From: Afipia sp.
GTDB lineage: Bacteria > Pseudomonadota > Alphaproteobacteria > Rhizobiales > Xanthobacteraceae
Length of the DNA: 64,000 nucleotides
Direction: 5' to 3'
NCBI GenBank assembly: GCA_016201045.1
Contig: JACQDM010000008.1
Coordinates: forward strand, 372,001 to 436,000
The position numbers and the translations under genes were made by a program. Below the pieces are notes generated by a model, which was not told the DNA's origin, did not search any database, and saw only the letters and a list, made by a program, of their open reading frames with translations. Every line of letters begins with the position of its first letter. Within the stretch, counting starts at the first letter, position 1. Of the stretch, positions 48,263 through 56,840 are shown in pieces.

Positions 48263-50779
48263 ATGTTGGGCGCGGTCGGGAGGATGCGGCGGACCCTGCT
48301 GTCGTGCACTTCGATCGTGCGCGTCGGCATCGCGATCGCAGCCCTTTCGCTAGCCGCAACCGGAGCATCCGCACGCGAACGCGGCCTCTTCGACGGCGCA
48401 TTCGCGCTCTTCGCCGATATCAACCGCCAGGAACTGGCTGCACTTACAGTCGCAGCTGCTGTGCTTGGCTTTTCCGTCGTCTCAGCAATTCTTCTGATGC
48501 GAACGCGCGTTCAGGCATCGCGCGTCGCATCGCAACTGCTCGCCGAAAATCAGACCTTGCAAGCAGAAGCGGATCGCTTTCGGGCGCTGCTCTTCGCAGA
48601 GCCGCAAATTCTGATTTCATGGCACGCAGGTGACGACCGTCCTGACATCAGTGGCGACCTTTCACTATTGTTGCCGCAGGGACCGCAGCCCGCAATCCAG
48701 CAACGCATTCTCGCATTCGGTACGTGGTTGCATCCGGAACAAGCTCTCGAGATGGATCACGCCGTCGATGCCCTGCGTGAGGCCGGTGAAGCCTTCCGTC
48801 TGAACATGACGACATCGATCGGCCGCAACATCGAAGCGATGGGACGCGCGATTGGCGGGCAAGCGATTGTACGGATTCGCGAATTGTCGGGGCTGCGGCT
48901 GGAAGTTGCCGAAACCAACATCCAGTATCGCAAGCTCGTTGAAGAGACCGAAGCCCTCCGCGCCTTCGCCACGGCCGTTCCGATGCCGGTGTGGGCGCGC
49001 CGCGCCAACGGAACGCTGTCTTTTGCCAACGCCGCCTACGCAAAGGTTGCCGACTCGCCAGGCATCGCCGACGCCATCGAACGCAATCTTGAAATTCTCG
49101 ACCGCGACGATCACGACGCCATGATGCGAGCGCTTGCGAAAGAAAGCGCCTACGCCGCTCGTCTGCCGATCGTTTCCGGCGGCCAGCGGTGTATCTTCGA
49201 TGTTCACGCACTGGCGCTGAAGGACGGCAGCGCCGGCATTGCCATCGACGCGACCGAGGCGGACGCTTTGGCCGCAGCGCTCGACCGTATGGCGGATGCT
49301 CATCGCCGCGTACTCGATCAATTGTCGTCGGGCGTGGCCGTATTCGACGAGCATCGCCGTCTGACTTTCTACAATGACTCCTATCGCAGGCTCTGGGACC
49401 TCGACCGCGCGTTTCTGGACAGCGGCCCCGATGATTCCAGCATTCTCGATCGACTCCGCGTGGATCGGAAGATTCCCGAGCAGCCGGACTTTCGCGCGTG
49501 GAAAGGCAGACTATTCGAAGCCTATCGCGCGCTCGAACCCGCAAAGGATTCCTGGTATCTGCCGGACGGCCGCGCATTGAGCGTTGTAACGACGCCCAAT
49601 CCCGAAGGCGGCGTCACCTATCTGTTCGACGATGTGACCGAAAGCCTCAAACTGGCTCGCCAGAACGACGGATTGATCCGCGTTCAGCGCGAAACGCTCG
49701 ACAATTTGACCGAAGCCGTAGCGGTATTCGGAAGCAACGGACGCGCGCAACTGTTCAACCCGCCGTTCGCGCATATGTGGAAATTGTCCGCAGACGCCCT
49801 GCAAGAGCAGCCACACATCGAGACGATCCGCGAATGGTGCAAGCCGCTGTTCGACGACGACGCGATCTGGCAGACGCTGACATCCGCTATTACCGGCATC
49901 GATGACCGCAGCACAGCGCCACTTAGGATCGAGCGAAAGGACGGCAGCGTGCTCGACTGCACCACGATGCCACTGCCGGACGGTGCGACAATGCTGACGT
50001 TCCAGGACGTCACCGACACAGTGAATGTCGAACGCGCGCTGCGCGAACGCAACGAAGCTCTAGTCGCCGCCGATCAGATGAAGATCGATTTCGTCCATCA
50101 CGTGTCCTACGAACTTCGCTCGCCCCTGACGACGATTATCGGCTTCGTACATTTCCTGAGCGACCCGGCGACGGGGCCGATGACGCTCAAGCAGAGCGAA
50201 TATCTCAGCTACATCACGACATCGACCAACGCCCTGCTCGCGATCACTGACAATATTCTCGACCTCGCGACCATCGATGCCGGCGCAATGAAGCTCAATC
50301 TAGGTCCCGTCGATCTGCGCAAGACCATCGAGGAAGCGACCGCCGGCCTGCAGGATCGATTGGTCCGGGAGAACATCCGACTTGATGTGGAGATCGATTC
50401 CAGCCTCGGGCGGTTCGTCGCCGATCAGCATCGCATCGTCCAGGTGCTCTATAATCTTCTGGCAAATGCGATAAGCTTCTCGCCGCCCAACGGCACGGTG
50501 CAGCTTGGCGCATGGCGGACCGACGAGCGGGTGATCTTCTCGGTCGCGGATTCAGGGCCGGGCATTCCTGAAGAGGTCAAAGATAAAGTGTTCGATCGTT
50601 TCGAAAGCCACGCAAACGGCTCGCGCCATCGCGGCGCGGGTCTAGGCCTTTCGCTGGTCAGATCGTTTGTCGAAATGCATGGCGGCAAGGTCGTCGTGGA
50701 TTCCGTCGTCGGCAAGGGGACGACCGTGACCTGCGAATTTCCGATCGATCAGTCCGCTCAGCGCAACGCCGCGGAATGA
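48263..50779 (+). CDS. divL: DivL-type atypical (tyrosine) sensor kinase with PAS domains
   Basis: This protein of about 838 residues has two N-terminal membrane segments (IVRVGIAIAALSLAATG; ALTVAAAVLGFSVVSAIL), several PAS domains and a kinase core. The H-box reads FVHHVSYELRSPL, with Tyr at about residue 616 where ordinary kinases have His. This is the hallmark of Caulobacter DivL, which modulates the CckA-CtrA cell-cycle phosphorelay. The ATPase domain keeps N (NLLANAISFSPP), G1 (VADSGPGIPEEV) and G2 (GAGLGLSLVRSF) boxes. The start is uncertain: TTG 48113 and ATG 48284 are alternatives. The stop overlaps the tsaE fusion by four bases. Confidence 0.88.
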   Translation: MLGAVGRMRRTLLSCTSIVRVGIAIAALSLAATGASARERGLFDGAFALFADINRQELAALTVAAAVLGFSVVSAILLMRTRVQASRVASQLLAENQTLQAEADRFRALLFAEPQILISWHAGDDRPDISGDLSLLLPQGPQPAIQQRILAFGTWLHPEQALEMDHAVDALREAGEAFRLNMTTSIGRNIEAMGRAIGGQAIVRIRELSGLRLEVAETNIQYRKLVEETEALRAFATAVPMPVWARRANGTLSFANAAYAKVADSPGIADAIERNLEILDRDDHDAMMRALAKESAYAARLPIVSGGQRCIFDVHALALKDGSAGIAIDATEADALAAALDRMADAHRRVLDQLSSGVAVFDEHRRLTFYNDSYRRLWDLDRAFLDSGPDDSSILDRLRVDRKIPEQPDFRAWKGRLFEAYRALEPAKDSWYLPDGRALSVVTTPNPEGGVTYLFDDVTESLKLARQNDGLIRVQRETLDNLTEAVAVFGSNGRAQLFNPPFAHMWKLSADALQEQPHIETIREWCKPLFDDDAIWQTLTSAITGIDDRSTAPLRIERKDGSVLDCTTMPLPDGATMLTFQDVTDTVNVERALRERNEALVAADQMKIDFVHHVSYELRSPLTTIIGFVHFLSDPATGPMTLKQSEYLSYITTSTNALLAITDNILDLATIDAGAMKLNLGPVDLRKTIEEATAGLQDRLVRENIRLDVEIDSSLGRFVADQHRIVQVLYNLLANAISFSPPNGTVQLGAWRTDERVIFSVADSGPGIPEEVKDKVFDRFESHANGSRHRGAGLGLSLVRSFVEMHGGKVVVDSVVGKGTTVTCEFPIDQSAQRNAAE

Positions 50780-52296
50780 CAGAGCCTTCGGCATTCTCGA
50801 TAGCTCTTGCGAATGAGGCCGCCACCGCGCAACTGATGGCGGATCTCGGTCTCTTGATCGGGCCGGGCGATGTTATCGCGCTCGCCGGCGATCTTGGAGC
50901 GGGGAAGACAGCAGCAGCGAGGGCCTTGATCCGCTTTCTTGCCGGCGACGAGGGTCTTGAAGTCCCTAGCCCGACATTCACCCTGGCACAAAGCTACGAT
51001 CTCCCGCCATTTCCGTTGCTCCACACGGACCTCTATCGCGTCGATGACCCGAATGAACTTGAAGAACTCGGCCTTGTGCCGTTTCCCGACGGCACCGTCG
51101 TGCTGATCGAGTGGCCAGAGCGAGCGCCTTCGTCAATGCCAGCGGATCGCATCGAAATAGCTCTCTCACATCGGCCATCGCTCGGGCTCAGCGCGCGGGC
51201 GGCGGAAATACGCGGCTACGGACAGAGCGCGGCCAAGGTCGATCGCCTGATCGCGATGCGCCGCTTTTTAACTCTTTCCGGATTCGCCGACGCGCGCCGC
51301 GAACGCATGGCGGGCGATGCGTCGTCGCGATCGTATTCGAGACTCTACAAGGACGATCAACCTGTCGTACTGATGAACTCGCCGCGCAGACCCGACGGCC
51401 CGCCGGCCTACGACGGAAAATCCTACAGCGCGGCAGTCCATCTTGCGGAAGATGTGCGTCCATTCATGGCAATCGCCAATGGACTTCGCGAGCGGGGTTA
51501 TTCCGCACCCGCAATTCACCATGCCGACATCGACGACGGATTTCTCATTATTGAAGATTTCGGGCGCGGTAGTTTCGTAGCCGGCGATCCGCCATCCATC
51601 GTTCTCGATCGCTATCAGGCAGCTGTCGAAATGCTGGCGGCATTGCATCAAGAGCAACTGCCGGATGTTTTGCCGGTTGCGCCACACATCAAACACCGCG
51701 TGCCGCTATTCGATAACGCCGCCATGATGACCGAGGTAGGTCTCGTGATGGAGTGGTACCTTCCGGACAAAGGCGTCAAGATCACGAGCAATCTGCACGC
51801 CGAATTTCTGCTGGCCTGGAATGAACTTTTCACAAAGCTCGCGGCAGCGCCACGGACCTGGGTGCTGCGCGATTTCCATTCGCCGAACCTCATCTGGCTC
51901 GACCGGCGCCTCGACACTGCGCGTGTCGGAGTCATTGATTTTCAGGACGCAGTGATCGGACCGACAGCTTACGATCTCGTATCGCTGCTTCAGGACGCGC
52001 GCATCGACGTTCCCGAGACCGTAGAAATCGCGATGTTGACGCACTACGCGAAACTGCAACGCGAAAGCGACCCTTCGTTCAACGCCGCCGCATTTGTCGA
52101 GTATTACGCGATCATGTCGGCGCAACGGAACACGCGACTGCTTGGAACGTTTGCGCGGCTCAACCGGCGTGACAACAAGCCCCAATATTTGCGCCATCAG
52201 CCGCGGGCGTGGGCCTACCTGAAACGAGCGCTTGCCCATCCGAGCCTCATAAGCCTGCGTGAATGGTGCGGCGCATATGTGCCGCCACCGGCTTGA
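50776..52296 (+). CDS. TsaE - N-acetylmuramate/N-acetylglucosamine kinase (AmgK) fusion
   Basis: This 506-residue protein joins two enzymes. Residues 1-150 are TsaE, the ATPase of the t6A complex: Walker A in LAGDLGAGKTAAARALI, then PSPTFTLAQSYD and HTDLYRVDDPNELEELGL. Residues 160-506 are an APH-fold sugar kinase of the AmgK type, with the catalytic loop WVLRDFHSPNLIWL and metal-binding GVIDFQDAVIGPTAYDL. AmgK phosphorylates MurNAc at C1 in cell-wall recycling, and the next enzyme, MurU, is encoded 0.6 kb downstream. This combined architecture is known in Rhizobiales. It is translationally coupled to divL. Confidence 0.93.
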   Translation: MTEPSAFSIALANEAATAQLMADLGLLIGPGDVIALAGDLGAGKTAAARALIRFLAGDEGLEVPSPTFTLAQSYDLPPFPLLHTDLYRVDDPNELEELGLVPFPDGTVVLIEWPERAPSSMPADRIEIALSHRPSLGLSARAAEIRGYGQSAAKVDRLIAMRRFLTLSGFADARRERMAGDASSRSYSRLYKDDQPVVLMNSPRRPDGPPAYDGKSYSAAVHLAEDVRPFMAIANGLRERGYSAPAIHHADIDDGFLIIEDFGRGSFVAGDPPSIVLDRYQAAVEMLAALHQEQLPDVLPVAPHIKHRVPLFDNAAMMTEVGLVMEWYLPDKGVKITSNLHAEFLLAWNELFTKLAAAPRTWVLRDFHSPNLIWLDRRLDTARVGVIDFQDAVIGPTAYDLVSLLQDARIDVPETVEIAMLTHYAKLQRESDPSFNAAAFVEYYAIMSAQRNTRLLGTFARLNRRDNKPQYLRHQPRAWAYLKRALAHPSLISLREWCGAYVPPPA

Positions 52297-52447
52297 ACAC
52301 CGTCCGGCCCTGCCCGGTTCATGGGGCGTCAATTTACCACTTGTTAGCCACCTCGGCCCTATTTTGGAACTCTCAACCCCTGGGTGTCGGCTGCTCGCCA
52401 CGCGTCAGGAGCATTGTCTTACGAGTGCAGGAATTGCGGAGCGGCTC

Positions 52448-52774
52448 ATGGCAACGGAACGGCGCAAGGGCGAACGTGTCACCTTCGAGCGCGGATTCGC
52501 AGCACACATGATGGGTATCGACGGCACCTGGCGGCGCAGCTGCACGGTTGAGGACATTTCCGAAACCGGCGCCAAGCTCGTTGTCGAAGGCTCTATCGAA
52601 GGCATCAACCTGAAGGAATTCTTCCTGCTGCTCTCTTCGACCGGCCTTGCCTATCGCCGCTGTGAATTGTCGTGGGTCAATGGCGACCAGATCGGCGTCG
52701 GATTCCTGAAGCCACAGGACGTGAAGAAAAAGCCTGCGCGGCGCGGCGCAAACCCTCAGATCGTCGAAGTCTAA
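52448..52774 (+). CDS. PilZ domain protein (candidate c-di-GMP receptor)
   Basis: This is a 108-residue single-domain PilZ protein. The c-di-GMP-binding RxxxR is present near the N-terminus (ERRKGERVTFER), and the D/NxSxxG motif as VEDISETGAKLVVEG. The strand LSWVNGDQIGVGFLKP completes the barrel. The frame opens at 52259 over the end of the previous gene, but ATG 52448 gives the domain boundary. It lies between amgK and murU, on the same strand, and a link between c-di-GMP and wall recycling is speculative. Confidence 0.88.
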   Translation: MATERRKGERVTFERGFAAHMMGIDGTWRRSCTVEDISETGAKLVVEGSIEGINLKEFFLLLSSTGLAYRRCELSWVNGDQIGVGFLKPQDVKKKPARRGANPQIVEV

Positions 52775-52890
52775 GGTTTTCCCCTCAGATCTGAGATGAC
52801 ACCGGAGTCGCGAGACCGTCATATTCTCCGACTACAGGGTTAGGCGTGAGGCGACCGAACCGCAAGAACCGGATTGATCTTCGAGAACCC

Positions 52891-53613
52891 ATGCCCGTTC
52901 AACCAACTACCGCCATGATTCTCGCCGCCGGTCTCGGCGTGCGGATGCGTCCGTTGACGGACAAGATGCCGAAGCCGCTGGTGCCTGTCGCAGGTAAGCC
53001 ACTGCTCGACCACGTGCTCGACCGTCTGACCGATGTCGGCGTGACGAAGGTCATTGTGAACGTGCACTACCTCCCCGATCAGATCATCGGCCATGTCGCG
53101 AGCCGGAAGCAGCCGAACGTCATCATTTCCGACGAACGCGACGCCGTTCTTGGAACGGGTGGCGGAGTCGTGAAAGCGTTGCCTCTGCTCGGCGACAAGC
53201 CGTTCTACCATCTCAACTCTGACACGATGTGGATCGATGGCGTTGATTCGAATCTTCAGCGCCTTGCCGCCGCATTCGATCCGTCGCGGATGGATATTCT
53301 TTTGCTGATGGCTCCGACCGCGAGCAGCATCGGGTACACCGGCAACGGCGACTATGCGATGAATGCCGACGGCACACTGCGCAAACGCAAGGAACTGCAA
53401 GTCGTCCCCTTCGTTTATGCCGGCGTTGCGATCATATCGCCAGCTATCTTCGCAAATTCGCCACAGGGCGAATTCTCGTTGACGAAGATTTTCGACGCCG
53501 CCAACGAGAAAGACAGACTTTTCGGTCTGCGGCTCGACGGCCTTTGGATGCATGTCGGAACGCCTGACGCGGTTAAAGCAGCCGAACAAGCCCTTTTGCA
53601 GAGTGCTGCGTAA
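52891..53613 (+). CDS. murU: N-acetylmuramate-1-phosphate uridylyltransferase MurU-like nucleotidyltransferase
   Basis: This 240-residue nucleotidyltransferase has the NTP-binding signature AMILAAGLGVRMRPLTDKMP with KPLVPVAGKPLL, followed by the Asp of LNSDTMWIDG that holds the metal. With AmgK upstream it should convert MurNAc-1-P to UDP-MurNAc, bypassing de novo synthesis and, where studied, conferring some fosfomycin tolerance. ATG 52891 matches the family; a GTG at 52846 would add 15 residues. MurU is inferred from the AmgK linkage; a hexose-1-P nucleotidyltransferase cannot be excluded. Confidence 0.88.
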   Translation: MPVQPTTAMILAAGLGVRMRPLTDKMPKPLVPVAGKPLLDHVLDRLTDVGVTKVIVNVHYLPDQIIGHVASRKQPNVIISDERDAVLGTGGGVVKALPLLGDKPFYHLNSDTMWIDGVDSNLQRLAAAFDPSRMDILLLMAPTASSIGYTGNGDYAMNADGTLRKRKELQVVPFVYAGVAIISPAIFANSPQGEFSLTKIFDAANEKDRLFGLRLDGLWMHVGTPDAVKAAEQALLQSAA

Positions 53614-53672
53614 ATCTCCCCATGCTTGTTCTTCCCATGCCATGATATGCCCGGTTTCGAATCGGGATTGTC

Positions 53673-56600
53673 ATGCGCGTCTTCAACGTGCCCGCGTCGG
53701 CACGATTTCTTCACACTGTTGTTGAGGCGTTGATCGACGGCAAACTCGTCGATGGGTTCTCCGCGCGCGCAAATCCGGAGCTTCTGGCAGGCGCCACATT
53801 GTATCTGCCGACACGTCGCGCGGGGCGCATGACGCGCGAAATTTTCCTCGACGTGCTGGGGGTCGATGCTGCAGTACTGCCGCACATCGTTCCGCTCGGA
53901 TCTGTCGATGAGGACGAGATCGAGTTCGGGCACGCCGATGCGCCGTCCGCGCCGGCACTCGATATCCCTCCGGCCCTCGATGGCCTTCAGCGCCGCCTGA
54001 CCTTGGCCCAACTTGTAAGCGCCTGGGCAACGCGGCTGACACCGAAAGATCGCTCCGAAGCGTCGCTCGTCGTCGGTGGGCCAGCTTCCATGCTGGCGCT
54101 GGCCGACGATCTCGCACGCTTGATCGACGACATGGTGATCCGCAAGGTCGACTGGCGTGAATTCGACGGGCTCGTGCCCGAGGAGCACGACAAATACTGG
54201 CAGCTAACGCTGGAATTTCTGCAGATCGCGAAGGAGCGCTGGCCGGAGCATCTTCGCGAGATTGGCTTCATCGAACCGATGGCGCGCCGTGATCGGCTGA
54301 TTGCAGCCGACGCCGCAAGGCTAACATCGCTAGAGGGTCCGGTGATCGCAGCGGGTTCGACCGGCTCGATGCCGGCGACGGCTATGTTTCTCAACGCTGT
54401 CGCTAGGCTTCCGAATGGCGCCGTGATTCTGCCCGGACTGGATACGTCACTGGACGAAGACGATTGGCAATCGATCGGCGGCGCGTCCGACGGTAACGGC
54501 AAATACTCGGCGTCTCCCGCATGGAGCCATCCGCAATTCGCGATGCATCATCTGCTCACGCGCGTGTTTGGACTAAAGCGTTCATCTGTCATTCCGCTCG
54601 GCGTTCCAGTGCCCAATGGCCGCGAGGTGCTTGCATCCGAAGCGATGCGGCCCGCGAGTTCCAGCGCCAAGTGGCATTCGCGCCTGAGGGAGTCCGATAT
54701 CGCAACCCGTATCGCGACCGGCATGAACAATCTCGCTGTCATCGAAGCCGCAAATCCGGAAATGGAGGCGCTCGCGATTGCGGTCGCAATGCGTGAGGCT
54801 CACCATTGCAAGACGCCGGTCGCGCTCGTCACTCCGGACCGGGCGCTTGCGCGCCGCGTGATGGCGGCACTCGGCCGGTGGAGTCTCAACTTCGATGATT
54901 CCGGCGGCGATTCGCTAACGGATACGCCGGCGGGAATATTCGCCCGGCTCGCAGCCCAGACAATCGCAGAGGAGTTCGCTCCGCCGACGCTGCTGGCGCT
55001 TCTGAAGCATCCGCTTCTTCGGCTCGGAAGCGAGCGCGGCTTCTACAAAAACGCGATCGCCGATCTGGAGCTTGCAATCTTGCGCGGCTCACGACCATCG
55101 TCAGGCGGCAACGGACTTTCGAACGAGTTCGGTCTATTTCGCAGTGAACTTGCGAAACTGCGCGCTGGCATTGGTTCGGCAATCCATCGTTCGGAACCGC
55201 GCGCCCAAATCGGCGACGCGCGGCTTGACGCAGTTCAGGAGCTTCTCGATCGCCTGACCGCCGCATTGAGTCCTCTGGAGAACATCGACCGCTCCAAACC
55301 GCGCGACCTCGCCGAGTTTGCCTTGTGTCACCGCGATGTGCTGACTGCGCTGTCATCGGACCGAGCGGGAACAATCGCCGCGTTCGACGGCCCGGACGGG
55401 CTCGCACTTGCGCGGGCGTTCGACGAACTATTACGGACAACCGCGGATGGAAAACTCGTTCCATCCGGACTCGCGATCAATGTCGCCGACTATCCCGAAG
55501 TCTTTGAGACGGCATTCGCATCAACTATTGTCCGGCGGCCGCCGTCGCCTGACGCGCTGTTGCGAATCTACGGCCTGCTCGAAGCGCGCCTCACCGATAA
55601 CAAATGCATCATTCTCGGAGGCCTCGTCGAAGGCGTATGGCCACCGCAACCCCGCAGCGATCCGTGGCTGAGCCGCCCGATGCGGCAACAGCTCGGTCTC
55701 GATCTTCCCGAGCGGCGCGTCGGCCTCACCGCGCACGATTTTGCGCAACTACTCGGCGCGGAAGACGTGATCCTGTCTCATGCGGTCAAGACCGGCGGCG
55801 CGCCCGCTGTTGCTTCACGCTTTCTGCATCGGCTGGAGGCGGTCGCCGGAAACGATCTCTGGAGCGCGGCGAAGGATCGCGGCGCGCGCTACACGAAATT
55901 CGCCGCAGAGCTGGATTATCCAGACAAAGTCACGCCGATACCGCAACCGGCTCCAAAACCGCTATTGGCGCTGCGCCCGCTGAGAATGTCAGTGACAGAG
56001 GTCGAACACTGGCTACGCGATCCATACACGATCTATGCCAAGCACATTCTCAAACTACTTCCGCTCGATCAGGTGGACATGCCCCTCACAGCCGCTGACC
56101 GCGGCTCCGCAATCCATGAGGCGCTCGGAGAATTCACGGCGGCCTACCCCAAGGATCTGCCGAAAGATGCCGCGAAAGAGCTTCGTAAATTCGGCGAGAA
56201 GCACTTCGCGCCGCTGATGGATCGCCCCGAGGCACGCGCGCTCTGGTGGCCGCGCTTTCTGCGAATAGCCTCCTGGCTGGCGAATTGGGAAATCGGCCGC
56301 CGCGAAGGCGTTGCAGAGATTGATGCCGAAATTCATGGGCAGCTTTCGATTCCACTCGCAGCAAAAAGAGAGTTCGTTTTGTCCGCACGCGCGGATCGCA
56401 TCGAACGGCGCAACGACAGTTCGTTCGCAATTCTGGACTACAAGACAGGACAGACGAGAACCGGGCGGCAAGTCCGTCTCGGACTTGCGCCGCAACTGAC
56501 GCTTGAAGCCGCGATTCTCCGTGCTGGCGGCTTCAAAGGAATAGAACGCGGCGGATCGGTATCTCAGCTGATGTATGTCCGCCTGAGTGGCAACAATCCA

Positions 56601-56840
56601 CCCGGCGAAGCGGAACCTCTCAACCTTGCGCTCAGCAAAAGCGATACAACATCGCCGGATCAGGCCGCGGACGAAGCCCGCACCGAACTCGAAAAGAGGA
56701 TCCGCATCTTCGAAGACGAGACGCGCGGCTACACCTCGCTCAGCCTGCCGATGTGGTCCAACCAATACGGTTCCTACGACGATCTCGCTCGTATCAAGGA
56801 ATGGTCTGTAGTCGGCGGCAGCGGCGGAGACAAAGCGTGA
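53673..56840 (+). CDS. addB: AddB subunit of the AddAB helicase-nuclease (alphaproteobacterial type)
   Basis: This 1055-residue subunit of the RecBCD-equivalent complex processes double-strand ends. The N-terminal part contains TLYLPTRRAGRMTREIF, typical of the alphaproteobacterial AddB family whose helicase motifs are degenerate. Further helicase-like segments include CIILGGLVEGVWPPQPRSDP. The C-terminal RecB-type nuclease is marked by SAIHEALGEF and FAILDYKTGQTRTG. The stop overlaps the addA GTG start. It follows murU by 60 bases. Confidence 0.95.
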   Translation: MRVFNVPASARFLHTVVEALIDGKLVDGFSARANPELLAGATLYLPTRRAGRMTREIFLDVLGVDAAVLPHIVPLGSVDEDEIEFGHADAPSAPALDIPPALDGLQRRLTLAQLVSAWATRLTPKDRSEASLVVGGPASMLALADDLARLIDDMVIRKVDWREFDGLVPEEHDKYWQLTLEFLQIAKERWPEHLREIGFIEPMARRDRLIAADAARLTSLEGPVIAAGSTGSMPATAMFLNAVARLPNGAVILPGLDTSLDEDDWQSIGGASDGNGKYSASPAWSHPQFAMHHLLTRVFGLKRSSVIPLGVPVPNGREVLASEAMRPASSSAKWHSRLRESDIATRIATGMNNLAVIEAANPEMEALAIAVAMREAHHCKTPVALVTPDRALARRVMAALGRWSLNFDDSGGDSLTDTPAGIFARLAAQTIAEEFAPPTLLALLKHPLLRLGSERGFYKNAIADLELAILRGSRPSSGGNGLSNEFGLFRSELAKLRAGIGSAIHRSEPRAQIGDARLDAVQELLDRLTAALSPLENIDRSKPRDLAEFALCHRDVLTALSSDRAGTIAAFDGPDGLALARAFDELLRTTADGKLVPSGLAINVADYPEVFETAFASTIVRRPPSPDALLRIYGLLEARLTDNKCIILGGLVEGVWPPQPRSDPWLSRPMRQQLGLDLPERRVGLTAHDFAQLLGAEDVILSHAVKTGGAPAVASRFLHRLEAVAGNDLWSAAKDRGARYTKFAAELDYPDKVTPIPQPAPKPLLALRPLRMSVTEVEHWLRDPYTIYAKHILKLLPLDQVDMPLTAADRGSAIHEALGEFTAAYPKDLPKDAAKELRKFGEKHFAPLMDRPEARALWWPRFLRIASWLANWEIGRREGVAEIDAEIHGQLSIPLAAKREFVLSARADRIERRNDSSFAILDYKTGQTRTGRQVRLGLAPQLTLEAAILRAGGFKGIERGGSVSQLMYVRLSGNNPPGEAEPLNLALSKSDTTSPDQAADEARTELEKRIRIFEDETRGYTSLSLPMWSNQYGSYDDLARIKEWSVVGGSGGDKA

